Shown: positions 37,001 through 50,109 of the stretch, in pieces
How positions within the stretch are numbered: position 1 is the stretch's first letter
Layout: each line of letters begins with the position of its first letter
From: Sindora glabra
Taxonomy: Eukaryota; Streptophyta; Magnoliopsida; Fabales; Fabaceae
Length of the DNA: 64,000 bases
Assembly: GCA_020226215.1 (NCBI GenBank)
Contig: CM035234.1
Location: forward strand, 11,436,713 to 11,500,712
Reading direction: 5' to 3'
The notes under the pieces: model-generated
Seen by the model: only the letters and a program-made list of their open reading frames with translations
What the model was told of the DNA's origin: nothing
Databases searched by the model: none
Made by a program: the position numbers and the translations under genes

Positions 37001-37449
37001 AGATTTAAAATAGAAAAAAAGGGTGTTTATGCTATTGTTTCTTCATACTGCCAAAATTTATGTTAATTTTTCTTCATATATACCTATTTTTCTCAACACT
37101 AGTGTTATTATTTTAATATTCAATTCCATGAATAATTTAAAAAGAAAAAAATGTAATATTTAAGGTTTATCTTTCTTTGAAGAAGAGAGAGAAGGAAGCC
37201 AATATTGAAAAAGAAAGTAGGCAAAAATAGAAATAAATAAATAAAAATTATTAAAATAAAAAATTAATAAAAAGTGTTAATTAATCTTCCTCCTTTTAGA
37301 TCTACTTCTTCCTCTCTCATGAATTATATAATTAAAAATAAAATTAAAATAGTATAAAGAAATTATACTATAATTTAAAGTATTATCAATTAGAGATTAA
37401 TAATTATTGCTTAATTATCATTCCCAACAATAGTTAGCATTTGCTTAAT
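34045..37449. mobile_element. Element G, about 1-kb TIR element split by solo LTR C
   Basis: An inverted pair of about 65-75 bp lies at 34045-34121 and 37384-37449. The left arm reads ATTAAGTAAATGCTAA...TGATTAAG.AATAATTATTAAT. The reverse complement of the right arm reads ATTAAGCAAATGCTAA...TAATTAAG.AATAATTATTAAT. Removing the LTR insertion leaves about 1.0 kb with an AT-rich non-coding interior. The superfamily is unclear because no target duplication is certain. Confidence 0.6.
34202..36579 (+). mobile_element. Element C, solo LTR with perfect 5-bp target duplication
   Basis: Starts TGTTACATCCCTAGG at 34202 and ends AGGTTATGACA at 36579, with ATTTC on both sides (34197-34201 and 36580-36584). 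It is 2378 bp with no coding capacity and no internal domain, as expected for a solo LTR left by recombination. A CT-rich segment near 34850-34900 ending in CTCAGGGTTACAATC looks like a transcribed R/U5 region. TAGTTGACTATG/ATAGTCAACTA motifs are at 35310-35425. Confidence 0.82.
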
Positions 37450-37629
37450 AAAAATTTATGTTAGGATTAGTGGTTACAAGTAGAATTGTAGGTTAGCTTG
37501 ACTTGATTTGAAATTCAACTTGTATTTAAATAAATCAAAATTTTTAAGTTAAGTTTAACTCAAATTAAGTTTATGAATTGTTCAACTTGACTTTACAACT
37601 TATTTGATCTAATCATGTAAATTAAAATC

Positions 37630-38225
37630 TCAAATAAGTAAATTTGAATAAAAATGAATCAAATCAATTTGTATTAGTGGTTCATTAATTCAACTCTTTT
37701 GATATTTTTATTTTAAAAAATTAATTTAAATCAATTTGACATAATATAAATTATATATTTAAAATCATAATTTGATAAATTTTATCAAAATATTTATATA
37801 TAATTAATTTATCAAATTAGTCCATGAATTAAACAAATCAAACAATTATAAATCGAATTTAACTTATTTAACAATTTTGAACAATTTTCCCATGCAATTT
37901 TAATTTAAATAAATTTAAAATTTAATTTATTTGAATTAAAATTTTAAACAAATAAATCTGAATAAAATTGAATCAAATCAATTTGTATCAGTGATTCATT
38001 AATTGAGCTCATTTGATTTATTTGTTCTAAAATCATTTAAAAATTAATATTTAAATTAATTTTAATATATTACATAATATATATTTAATATCATAATTTG
38101 ATAAATATCATTAAAATATTTATATATATAATTACTTTATCAAATTGGTCTATAAATTAAATAACTCAAGCTAATTATAAATGAAAATTGATTTATTTAA
38201 CGATCTTGAAATTTGTTTTTGATAC
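37630..38225. repeat. Tandem duplication, about 315-bp unit x2
   Basis: The block GAATCAAATCAATTTGTAT, followed by AG.G.TTCATTAATT, occurs near 37655 and 37970. The ATCATAATTTGATAAAT and TTATCAAATT.GTC blocks follow in both copies. AT-rich and non-coding. Confidence 0.85.
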
Positions 38226-38349
38226 AAGTTCAATTTATTTAGTTCATAAATTTAAAATTAATTTTTGACTTAAATAACGAGTGGTTAACGAAATAGTTTG
38301 ATTTATTTTCGATTCTCATTGCTCTCGAAAAAAAAAAAAAAAGGAAAAA

Positions 38350-38720
38350 GGGGAGCATTCAAACCGAAGTGCTGGGTTTGGCGCGGTAAGTAAAAAGATT
38401 AGATAAGAAATCATCGGCTGAGTCAACTGGGGTGTGACGTCAAATCTACAATCTCCACGTCATTCACAAACACTGGCCGTTGATTAACTGCCGAGATCAA
38501 CGGCGCAGCTCTTTTCTCGGTGGATGGACATTTGACAGCAGTGTCTGACGTGGTAACCTCTTTTTGCAGGCCAACATCGTCACCGACAGGATGACGTGTC
38601 GCCTCAGGTACATGGCTCAGCACGCTACCTCTTTACGGGGCCCACTTAGCGCGGACATGAACCGCCATTTCAATTCCCATCAGGTTCGGATTTTTTCCTC
38701 CCGCAAATTTTGATCACTTC
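38350..38720. promoter_or_regulatory. Second isolated GC-rich island with TGACG and W-box motifs
   Basis: About 370 bp of balanced composition within AT-rich DNA. It carries a perfect TGACGTCA palindrome at 38435-38442, TGACGTGG at 38546-38553, TGACGTGTC at 38592-38600, and TTGAC/GTCAA cores near 38421 and 38532. These are binding motifs of plant bZIP (TGA, ABRE/GBF) and WRKY factors. The minus-strand open frame 38423-38623 shows no known protein. No gene lies next to the island, so its function is unknown. Confidence 0.45.
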
Positions 38721-41003
38721 TTTCATGGTTTAATGCAATTATATTTGCTGCTATTTAATTTTTAAAATTATATATTTTCACTTTTCCCACGTGTAAAATG
38801 CAATGATATTTACTTTTTGTTTATGACTTTCTTTTTTTTTTTTTGAATGACATTCTTTATGATTGAAGACCCTTTTTTATATTTTTATATAAAAATTACA
38901 CTATGCAAGCAATGAAAAATAATGTTTTATTTTTGTTCTTCGAATAAAATGTAATTTTATTCATCAAAATCTAGAAAATGGTCCTTCATTATTCACTATG
39001 AAGAATGACATAGTGGCAGTAGAGAATAAATTATAATTTAAAAAATAACTTATTATATTTCATAATAGTAGAAAAGACTAATTTTAAAAAAATTGAATAT
39101 AATTAAATTAAATATTATGAAAAATGAGTGTAATTTATTCGATTTTTAACTATAATCCTTTTTTAATATCATTCAAAAGATTATTTTTTTATATTTTAAT
39201 GTAAAAATATTATAAAATGATCATATATGTAATGGGAGATTATTTTTATCCTCCAAATAGAAGACACGTCATTCTCACAAACGCGGAAAATGATCACTTA
39301 CTACAGGAAAAAACGTTAAGAATTTGCGATTTTAAAATTAACGTTGATTTGTTTTATAATAATGAAAACGCTTCAGATAAAAGTGATTAATTTTAAACAA
39401 ATAAAAAGTATCAGACATTACTAAGTCAAATATTACAGGAAGTTATTATAATTTATCTATTATTTAAAATCAATTACACTCAATCTTTCTATTTATACTA
39501 GGCGTACTTACTTTCTTTTATCATTAAAATATATGCCCATTTTGCTTATTTTCGAATGATAAATGTACACTTGTCCCCTTGGTACATCCGATAAAATTAG
39601 AATGAATAAAACATAAACACTTAAAGTAGAGAGGTGAGAATACTGCATAGTTCTAAAAGTAGAATGATTATGCATAATTATGCCAAATTTCATGGGAGGT
39701 AAGTGCTATTTTTTTTAATTTTGTTTTCATGAAAACTTTTTTAAAAATTATGTAATTATGTAAAAAAATTATAACTTTTACATAATTCAATTTTTTTAAT
39801 GCAGTCAGTTTTTTATAAAAAAAATTAGGAGTGTTCAAGGTATGTGAAATTACAACCGTAAAACAATATCTGTGGGACAGAAATATTTAAAAGCTCTGAG
39901 CAAATATTATAATTATAAAGTCCTGCGAAAATTCAATATTACCTTGAGGCAATTCTCCTTTCCCCGAATCGTGACGTTTTTTTTTAAAATTTTCCGTTAT
40001 TCCCGTGATATCCTTGATTTGGTTGTCGAATTGACAGAATTGCCATGCCCGCCGATTTCTTTGACTTTAAGGCTGAGACTGAAGATTCCTACGTTCATAT
40101 TCAGCGATGCTACCATGATGGGGTAGGAAATTAGATTTTGACCGTAAATTAAGGAGAGTCAAAAAAATATATAATAGTGAAATAATTTTGTAAAATTTAA
40201 TTTGATAGATATTGTAAATATCAAATTTAATTTTAGATTTTATTGTCATTATTTGTATTATTTTTGTTTATATAATTTTATAATAACACTACATGTAATA
40301 AAAATAATTTTAAAATTACATTTTAAATACAAATTAAAATTTATCAATAAATATAAAATAAAAGATAAGTTCATAAAATTTAATTTAATAATAAAATATG
40401 TAAAATTTAATTTTAAATCTTATTTTTATTACTTACAATATTTTTTCTGTAAGAACTCCACGAGTAACGCCATGCCTCTACCAAATTTTTTAAAGAAGCC
40501 GACATTTTATTTATTTTTGTAAAAAGAGATAGAAAAATGATTCTGTTGTGATTCCTGTGTTTTTTCCTCTCAAATATTGATAATTTGAATTTGAATTTCT
40601 TTGAGAAACGAAGAAAATTTATATTTAATCTGACCAAAATTTTTGCTAATAAAATAAAAAAGGAATAATGCTTGGGTGTTTAATCCACCAAAGTTCGAAC
40701 TAATGTATTTCCTGCAAGAATTATAAAATTTTCTTATCGTTCTAATTACTTTGCATCAAGAGTTATGACCTTTTCATAATTTTTTTTATAATTTAATTGA
40801 CAAAACTGTAATTTGTTACACATTTATTTCTTACTTGTTACAAGTTTCACGGCAAATTATAGGAAAATTAAGAATTATTTTCTGTGATAGTAGAACTTAT
40901 TAGTTCATTATCAAAGAATTTTAGTTTAAATAGTATTCAATTTTTTTAAAATTATATATTTTTTATTGTATTTATGATTCTATTATCTTTGTGTATATAT
41001 ATA
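38721..41003. other. Intergenic, no gene recognised
   Basis: Mostly AT-rich. A GC-richer patch at about 39935-40135 (open frame 39872-40126 on plus) gives no recognisable protein, so I do not call it. Open frames at 40202-40637 are AT artefacts. Confidence 0.5.
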
Positions 41004-41148
41004 CAGTGGCGGAGCCAGGGGGCAAGACTGGGCCCCGGCCCCCCTGTTTTTTGAAATTTATTATATATATGTTATGAAAATTTATATTGGCCCCCCTAAA
41101 GTATTTCATTCTGGCCCCCCTATACTAAAATTTCTGCCTCCGCCACTG
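41004..41148. mobile_element. Short TIR element (MITE), 145 bp
   Basis: Starts CAGTGGCGGAGCCA and ends TGCCTCCGCCACTG, an inverted pair with one mismatch. It is flanked on both sides by TATATA, compatible with a TA-type target. The interior has C-runs (CCCCGGCCCCCC near 41033, and CCCCCC at 41091 and 41115) around an AT core. CAGTGGCGGAGCC-type ends are widespread in plant genomes. The superfamily is not assigned. Confidence 0.82.
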
Positions 41149-41769
41149 TATATATAATAATTTAATCATTTTTATTATAAAAAATTATTAATTGATTAGA
41201 CTCGAACTCGAAAGAATCCAAATAATATTTGGGATATAAGAGATGAGAAATCTTAAAAAAAGAAAAAAAAAAGGACATTAAATACTTCTTAAAGAAGTAG
41301 CGGTAGTGTTGTCACTATTGTGAGGGTGGCATTGTTTGGCAGCCGAATAACGAGACAAAAATTATTATGCGCTCGAACTATATTATGTATTTTTAGTTAT
41401 ATATAATTAATAATTATATGATTTTATTTATTTTATTGAAAAAATAGAAATATTATTTATATATGTTAAGAAAATAATATTATTATTTGTATTAAAAATT
41501 TTAAAAAATATGATAAAATATGATAATAAAAGAAAATAACTTATTTTAAATATAAATTACTTTATAAAAAATTTTATATTTAATATTAAATAAATAAATT
41601 ATTTTTTAATATTTTATAATTATATTTTCAAGAAAATATTTTCCGTCACAATAAACAAACTTTGAGGTTGTAGAATTTTTCATTAGTGAGAACATTGCAC
41701 CGATTTATTATGTTTTAAAAATGAAAGAGGGTTTGTGATTGGAAGAGTAAAAACTAAATGCAAAAATTG

Positions 41770-41880
41770 TAGTAATGGCCCACTAAGGTACATGGGCAGA
41801 TTTCAGTCATGTAGCCCGCTGTATGCATAAGTGGGCTTTTAGATACATCGATCCAAACCAGGACCAGGCCCACTATCATC
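41770..41880. promoter_or_regulatory. Cluster of TGGGC/GCCCA motifs
   Basis: Four site-II-like motifs lie in under 100 bp: GGCCCA at 41777 and 41867, and TGGGC at 41793 and 41832. They sit about 400 bp upstream of the GDSL pseudogene remains, so this may be its old promoter. It is weak evidence on its own. Confidence 0.3.
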
Positions 41881-42254
41881 CTATTGAAAGGCTTGAAGCC
41901 TTGAATTTAACCTACCTAACTCATCTAATTGTCAAGTAATTCTGATTCTGATGCCTTTTTCTTTGTTTGGGCTCGTTTGATTTGATGAAAAATAGTTATT
42001 TTCAAAATCTAATTATAAAATGAAAGATCTCAAATTAAAATACATGTGAAAATTTTAATATATCATTAAATAAATTATTAAATGACCAAAAAGTTACAAA
42101 ATGGGGAATATCCAAATGAATATTTGTTAATAGAGTATATGAGTGAATTGGGTTTAATCAGCCAAATACTTTTTTTTTAAAAAAAAGGCTAAGGTACGCA
42201 TAAAGGTGTGTAAAATAATGAATCTCCTAATGTGGATCTTCTCAGAACCAAATT

Positions 42255-44054
42255 TGGATAAAAACTTCTCTTCATTTCAATTGGCAGCATAGGCTCTTGG
42301 ATTTGTCATTTCTGAGCTCGTAATTAGAGTTAGTAGATCTGATTATAGACATGGGGCCAAGTATGCAACATTGGCATCCGTTGTGCTTTTGCCAAACACC
42401 CCTTGGTTTCTCACTGGGATCAGCCCATTTTCTCATGCAATCCAACTCAACCAAATGAAGCAATTCAAGACCATAGTTGATGAACTCCAAGAACAAGTTA
42501 GAAGTATGTTATAATTTGGTGAGTTCTTCTATGTATTAAATTCTACTTGATGCATAAAATTTAATGATTCATACTCTTCTATGCTCCAATACTATTTTCT
42601 TTTCAAAAAGATGCTGCTTGCACGATTCACTTTTTCATAATTTTTTTATATCTTGCATTTATTGCACAAATTCTTTAAAATTATCTTACATGTTATTCTC
42701 TTTTTTTTTATTTTTCATTATTTTCCCTTAATTTCGCATATTTCATTAAAAATATTTTTTTTAAAAAATATCATTTATTTATATATCGATAAACAGGTGA
42801 CAAATTGCTCATTTTTTATTTAAAAAATTCTTGAAGAACTTATTTTTTTTAAATTTAATATTAAATAAAAAAAATAATTTAATTTATCTTAATATTTTTA
42901 ATTATATTTTACAAAAAAAAAACTTTTTCATTGAAACAAGAGAGCCTTTTCTCCAAATTATCTCGCACCAATTCCTGTTTCTGCATTAAGATAGGTAGTT
43001 CTTGTAATTCTTCCTCAGAGTGAAAACTTCCTTGATTGGATATCTTGGAAAGATCTCTTTACACATTTTAGTTTGGCCAAAATGATTATACCTCCAATTT
43101 AGTAGCCATCGTTTCCCAAATTGCCGCAACCATCAAGGTATTTTCATACCATGTTGATCAATCACCATGTTAGAAAAATGCCAAGTTTCAAAATGATTGT
43201 CTCAAACTTAGCCGATTTGGATTCCCTTCGTTTTGAGCTAGTTAGAATCCCAAGTGTCCATCACATCACATAACAATAGAGATGAAAGGGTGAGTGGGAT
43301 CAACTTACGTGAGGTTAGGATTCACTCCACTCTCTCTACCCTATTTAATTGGGAATAGATAGTTCCTATTTTTCAAAAAATGGATTAAGTAAATTTTAAA
43401 GAGAGGTAGATGTAATTTTTTTTATCTAAAATTGTATATCCTAATAAAAAAATAATAAATCTTAAAATAAAAATTATATTTTTATCTCTCCAAAATTAAC
43501 AAATAGAATTGAAAGAATCTAAAACCTTTTTAATTGTACTCTTTTTATGCTACATGAAATTCAAATTCTACTTTATGTATATATATGTCGTAATTTGAGT
43601 TAAATCAATACAACATTATGGATGATTGTATTTTATGTGTGGGTAATAATGTGAGAAACTGTGCATGCATAGAGCACCGCTTTTTGTTCACTGAAACTTC
43701 TAAATATTAAATTTTGCTGATTGAAATTTCTAGGAGCTGTATGAAATTGGAGGCCATACCTTTGTGGTGCTTAATCTTGATCCAATGGGATGCTATCCTT
43801 CAATCTTAGTGGAGGTTCTTCATGACAGCTCAGATCTTGATGAGTTTGGATGCATGATTTCTTACAACAATGATGTAGTGGATTACAACATGTTGAAGGA
43901 GGCATTGAACCAAACCAGAGAAAGTCATCTAGATGCTTCTATTTTTTATGTGGATGCTCATTCTATTTTCTTAGAGCTCTTCTAGTATGGCACTTTTCAT
44001 GTTACAAATTCCTATTCCTTAGGTTTCTATCATAATCACTATTACAAAATTACA

Positions 44055-44088
<34 letters not shown>

Positions 44089-46391
44089 TATAGGTTAAAA
44101 TAATATTTACATAAAGACAGTAATATTATTATATGGATACTCGCCCTATTTCTTTAAAACTCTTTCAGTATCCCACTTTTAATGCTAAGAATTCGTATTC
44201 TTTAGAATTCTATCATAATCAATACTATAAAATTATCACTCTTTGTTAGTTGGTAGATGTTAACTATAAATTAAAATGACGCTTATATAGATGTGGTGAT
44301 ATCTTTAAAATTATTTAAATAAATAAAGTGATAATTTTTGAACAATCTAACATTTATAATTAAATAATAATATTTTTAAAATTTAAATAAAAATTTAAGG
44401 TAATGATTAATCTCAGAATCTATCTTCCAAAAGAAATAAAAAAAGTCACATAAAATAAAAATAGTCCTTAGAGCTTTATCATAATCTATGAACTTTCTTG
44501 ATATAAAGTTAAATTCAACAAAAGAAAATGGCCCTTGATTTTGAAATTAATAATCTCTCAGATGAATGTTTTGTTGTATATATATCTTTTCCATTGCTTA
44601 TATGATATTTAGTTTCAGGAAAATTCACTCCATTTAGAGAAGTCTGATAATTACAAAATGTCAAAGCTCAGTATAATCTCTAGCATGTGCAAAAACATTT
44701 GAATGTGAACATAGAGCATATTATGGCCAAAAAAAAAAAAACATAGAGCATAGATAATCATAACTTGTCTTAAAATTCTAATTAATCTATAAGAATTGGG
44801 GTAGAAAAGACATTATGTCTCTGACAATTTGATATCTAAATTAGTAGGCACCTTTCTTATGGGCCTATACTTCTACAGCACTAAAGGAAAAAAATGGATG
44901 TCACTATTACGGCTACATTTGGGCCGTTTCATTTGGGTGAGATAATGGATCCTGCTCAAATGCGGATTTGAGGGTCAATACTATCATAATGTGCACTTTT
45001 CTTATGGTTTTAGGAGTTCATTTATTTTTTTAAAAATATTTTTATAAAAAATTATATATATTATATAATGAAGAAGTAATATTCTATTTTTATATTTTAT
45101 TATTAAAAAATAATATTTGAAATTATAATAATAAAAAATAATTTATTAAAAGAATGATTTAATATAAAATTATTTAAAATTATATATTAAAAGAAATTTT
45201 TATAAAAGAATTATTTTATTAAAAATTTCTCATTTAATATAAAATATAAAAAATATTTTTATTATTTAATAATTTATAATTATAATACTATAAAAAAAAC
45301 TTTTTACCAAAATAAACAAAACTTACAAATCCCAAAATTTGGACCCTCCCATTTGAGCGAGATGATGGATCTTACTTGAATGCGGACAAGATCCAAGCAT
45401 CGATAACTGATACTATCATAATGTTCACTTTCCTTTTGATCTTAGGATTTTTCTAAACTATGCATTTAATGTATAGGATAAGAGCTAATTAATGTTTATT
45501 AAAATAAAAAATTTTCTTGTAAAAGTGATATTAATTAATAAAATAATTAATTATAATTTATTTTTATGAAAAAAAATTTAGTTGGCATAGGTATTAATTA
45601 ACTTTTATTCTATACACCAGAAACATACCTTAGAAAAACCCTTAATCTTGAAAGTTTCAAACATATCATAACAATAATTTAGTAATGATATTTCGAATAA
45701 TTTTACTTCCACAATTAAATTGACTCATAATAGTCTCATTTTGCAAGAGAGTTGAATTTTAGAATTATAGGTGAGTCCACCTTCAATCATAAAGTGAGGT
45801 TATTGTAAATTAGTTCGACTATGTTGGATCGATCCCATTTAAATCAGTAAAAGGGCCTAATTCCGACGTTTACTTCAAATTATATTATTATTATTATTAT
45901 GGAATAGGATAGATGAGTGATTCGTTTAGTTTATTTAATAATTTTAATTAATAAAAATTATATTATAAAATTATTTATTGAATTTAATATCTTATTATTG
46001 TTTACAAAATATATTTTTAATTATTAATGAAATATTATTTTAATTTATTATTATTTTATTAAAATAAAAAATTTATATCTTTGTTATATATGCTTATTTG
46101 TAATTAAAATATTAATTTTTATTAAGAATTTAAAATAAATTGACGAATTAATCCAAATTGCAAATAAATGTATCAGATGTCGAATTAAATTGCAATCCTT
46201 ATTATGAAAGAGGGCTAAAGCCTGGCACAAAAGCATACTGTGGTTATGGAGGTGGCGACTAAAACTTTGAAATTCAAGTTTACTGCGGTGATACAAAAGA
46301 GATCAATGTGCGCACTGTGAAAGCAACGGCTCGTGTCCTATTCCAATCCTCCATTTCGGCCCAACCCTCTGATCTTCAACCTATTGGTTGA
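42255..46391 (+). pseudogene. GDSL esterase/lipase pseudogene (At4g01130-like)
   Basis: Secreted plant SGNH/GDSL hydrolase family. Four exon remnants lie in order. At 42255-42513 is a segment with SDYRHGAKYATLAS and TGISPFSHAIQLNQMKQF, including a TAG where the family has Gln. At about 43040-43138 is a segment ending GQNDYTSNLVAIVSQIAATIK before a GT donor, with a TAG two codons before GQND. At 43734-43985 is ELYEIGGHTFVVLNLDPMGCYPS through YVDAHSIFLELF, ending in TAG. At about 46200-46391 is GTKAYCGYGGGD, a stop, NFEIQVYCGDTKEIN, and the family-typical end SDLQPIG. The block that normally holds the catalytic Asp-x-x-His is deleted from the last exon. The first exon with the GDS motif is not found. 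Clearly non-functional. Confidence 0.88.
43986..46190. repeat. Insertion-rich gap in the GDSL pseudogene with a repeated block
   Basis: The last intron of the pseudogene is about 2.2 kb. It holds a TA microsatellite (44059-44085) and two similar blocks. Around 44935-45010 the block reads GAGATAATGGATCCTGCTCAAATGCGG...ACTATCATAATGTGCACTTT. Around 45358-45440 it reads GAGATGATGGATCTTACTTGAATGCGG...ACTATCATAATGTTCACTTT. No gene is present. Confidence 0.65.
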
Positions 46392-49300
46392 TGCAATCCT
46401 ACAGAGATTTTTCCTTATTTTATAAATAAAAAATATAAAACTGTTAAAAATAGAGAGATTACGATATACTCCTCACATCGTGATATATTAATTATTATTA
46501 AATCTTATTATATATTAAATTTGTTAAAAAAATAAATTTAATATGCTACATAATAATAAATTAATAATCAAATTTGATAATATATTAATATATCATTATA
46601 TTATTAATAATGCACTATAAAATTTTCGTTTGATCTATTGTTGCAGTAATATTGAAAATCATAGTACTATTATATACAAGGACCTGTGATGTAATCCTGT
46701 GCTAGTCCCTCAACGCTAAGTAATTTACTTTTATCTACATCTGTCCAATACGATTAATGTTTGTTGATTTATAGGGCTGTGACATGACATAAAAAAATTA
46801 CTAAAAGAATTAAGATGATTATAATAATATGTATTTTTAAATTATAGTGAATTAATATATTTATCTGAATATTTATCATTCTGATGTATAGTTTTTCATC
46901 ATTACATCACCATATAACTATATAAATTTACAAGTATTAGTTAAAAATATTTAAATTAATGAGCATAAGAAATTATTACAAATAAAAATAAATTCAAAGG
47001 ACCTAATTTAAAAAAATATAAAAATGAAATTACAATTTATAGGTGCTAAAAGTTTAATTTAACCTAAATAATTTTATATAAAAAATTTACAGTATATAGA
47101 GTGGCGTAAACTTACACCACTAAATTCATTATTATGATTTAATTAATTTTAAAATAATAATGATGCCATTTAAAATTATTTAAATAATTTAGTGGTGTAT
47201 AATACGGTTAAATAGGTGATATATAATAAATATTTCTTTATATATATATGAGGAACACTACGACACTTCAGGACTTCCAAACTCGGGGTAGATCTTATTT
47301 GATGGCTTTTGGAAGTGTCACGTCACTCTAAATTTGAAACCTGGGGTGCCCGTAGAATTTCACTCTTTATATATATATATAACGTAGAATTAAAAATCTT
47401 TTGTCTGAAGGAGCAGGAGTTGGAATCTTGTCCACGTATTTCTTATCCCCTTTTCTATCTTTTAAAACTTGGGGAAGAACTTCGAGAAAGTAAAATAATA
47501 TAGAAGGAAAATATTGATTCAAGAAGAATAAAACGACAATCTACTTATATTTTTCGGAGATGACTAAGCAAATTAAAACCCCACAATGAAGGGCTCTAGC
47601 AAAGATATCAGTTTCCAAGCTTCGAATTTTATTTCTATATCAATGAACAATTGTAGCCGGAGCCTTTGGCACATTCGATTATTTTATTTTATTTTTTTTT
47701 TATTTTCTTTTTTAAGTTTTGTGTCTCGTATTATATCCGGATCTTTCTACAGTATCTCTTAATATTAATTTTTTTAAAAAAATTTGTATAAAATTTAATT
47801 TTCAAATTAATATTATATATATATATATATATATTAAATGATTTGTTCAGTTGTTAATATTATTATTTAAGGAAGGCACTTGTCATAGTATTATTAGAGT
47901 TTCAAAATCTAAAATAATGTCACAAGTTTAGAAATCGTTAAATTGTAATTATTTAATTATAATTATTTATTTTTTAATGGATGCCTATAATCAAATGGTT
48001 TCAATATAACAATTTTTGAAATTGTTACATTGCCCAAAATTTGAGATCCTAATGTTGTATTTAGTATGATGGAATGGAATAGAATGAAAATGTAGTTAAA
48101 TAAGATGAAATGAGTATTTTATTTCATTTTTACGTTAATATATCAAAATAATGTGGAAATAGAATGAAGAAAAGATAAGTAATCACAATAATATTTTTAC
48201 CATAAAAATAAAAATATTTTAATAAATAATTTAATATTCTTAGAATGTCTAATAATGTCAATAATAAAAATTATCATAATTTAAATTTTATTATCAAAAT
48301 TATAATTTACTAATTTTTTTCATATTTTTAAAGAGTTAAAAAATATCATATTTTAAATTGTATTTTTAGAAAATATAATTATCAAAATATTTTAATAAAA
48401 ATATTTAAAAATAATGTTATTTTATGTTTATTAACCAAAAGTAGTATTGGAAAATATATAAAAAATACAAGGGATAGAACTATAAATAAAATTATTTCAT
48501 GAATGATAAAATAACTTATTCCATCACTTTTAATATAAAATGGAGATTCCATCATTTAAAAAAAATGATTATTTTTCTGAAATGGATATTTTCATTTTAT
48601 AATACATATCAAACAAAATTTACTTGCTATTTCCTGCCCCATTTCTAGGTGGAGGAGCTAGGGAGATTAGAGATATCCTTTAGCTCCACAGCTCCATACT
48701 TTTCTTTGTACATATATGTTATTATATACTTCAGCACCCATAAAATTTTAAAATATAAATACTCATAATAAGAAAATTATGTACATAGAAATACAAATAC
48801 AAAGTACAAGATTATTATTTTTCTATAATTAAAAGTTATAAATAATATGTACATTAATTTCTTTATCTTTCTCTCTTTTTACAAAATATGAAATTTTTAT
48901 TATAATTTATTTTAAAAATACTTTATAAAAATCATATATTTAGTTGAAATAAAAGGTTTACATGACTTACAAAATAATTTTTTATCTTCTATATAAATTT
49001 AATTTAATTTTTAAAAATATATTATATGCACATATTTAAATCACATATACAATATAATTATACTAAGATTGTCACTTGCTATCCATTTTGATTTTATCAT
49101 CTTAAGTTTTCATGATAAAACCTTTACATATATAAAAAAAGTGTGTCTTTGTATAAACTTTATTAAATTAATTATCTTTTTACAAAATTTATTATTTTTA
49201 TTGTAAATTTATAGAACTTTGAATAATTTGTGTGTTACAATGTTTATAACTTTATGTTTTTATTTACATTACAAATATAATAAACTAAAAACTTATTTTG

Positions 49301-50100
49301 ATACCTAAAAATTTTATTAGAATTGCTACTTATTTATTATTTATTTTAATTTTATCATAAATTTTTTTTAAAATAAAATATTTATATCCATATAAAACAT
49401 TTATACATGAACTTTATTAAATTTATTATATTTGTACAAATTTTATAAAGTTTTATTGAATTTTTTTAAAAAGTCTCAGAAATTTATGTGTTACATTCTT
49501 TATAAATGAACTTGTACAATTTCTCTCACAAAAAAATTCCGTAATTTTGTCTAATATTACGTAATTTTTATATAATTTTTTAAAAAATAAAATATCTTAA
49601 ATTAAAATTATTAAAAGGATTATAATTTTTTAAATAATTATAAAATTTTTAATATACATCCAAACAAAATTTTACCTATTTACAATCAACTCCAAACCAA
49701 AATTAGCCAAAATTCTTGATTCCATTACTGCCAATTTTATTACATCCGATCAAATGCATAATAAAAATTTCATTAGTATTTCCATTCCATGTTTGATTGA
49801 GAAGAAAGGAAATAATATGGATAAAAAAGTATAAAAGTTAAAACCTTCCTTTATTTAGATTAAATGAAAAAGACAAAAAGGAAAATAAATTTATATTATT
49901 TTTACACATTAAATTTTCAAAATTTTACTTTCTTCTTATTTTTTTTCTCTAACTACTTTTTTTTCTTTTCATTCCTTTCATTTCCTATACACCCAACCCA
50001 AACATAACATTAATTAAATAATTATATATTCCACAACAAAGACCAAAAACTTTTCTTCAACTTTTTGCCAAGAATTTGAAGCCTAGATTGAGGATTTATG
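46392..50100. other. AT-rich intergenic, no gene seen
   Basis: No supported gene. There is a TA microsatellite near 47814-47832. A somewhat GC-richer patch at 47255-47360 (ACGACACTTCAGGACTTCC) is not recognised. Confidence 0.5.
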
Positions 50101-50109
50101 GATAGGGAA

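Noticed and set aside
39872..40126. 84-codon open frame in a GC-richer patch
   Set aside because: No recognisable domain, and no supporting splice or promoter context. Could be a gene fragment but cannot be supported.
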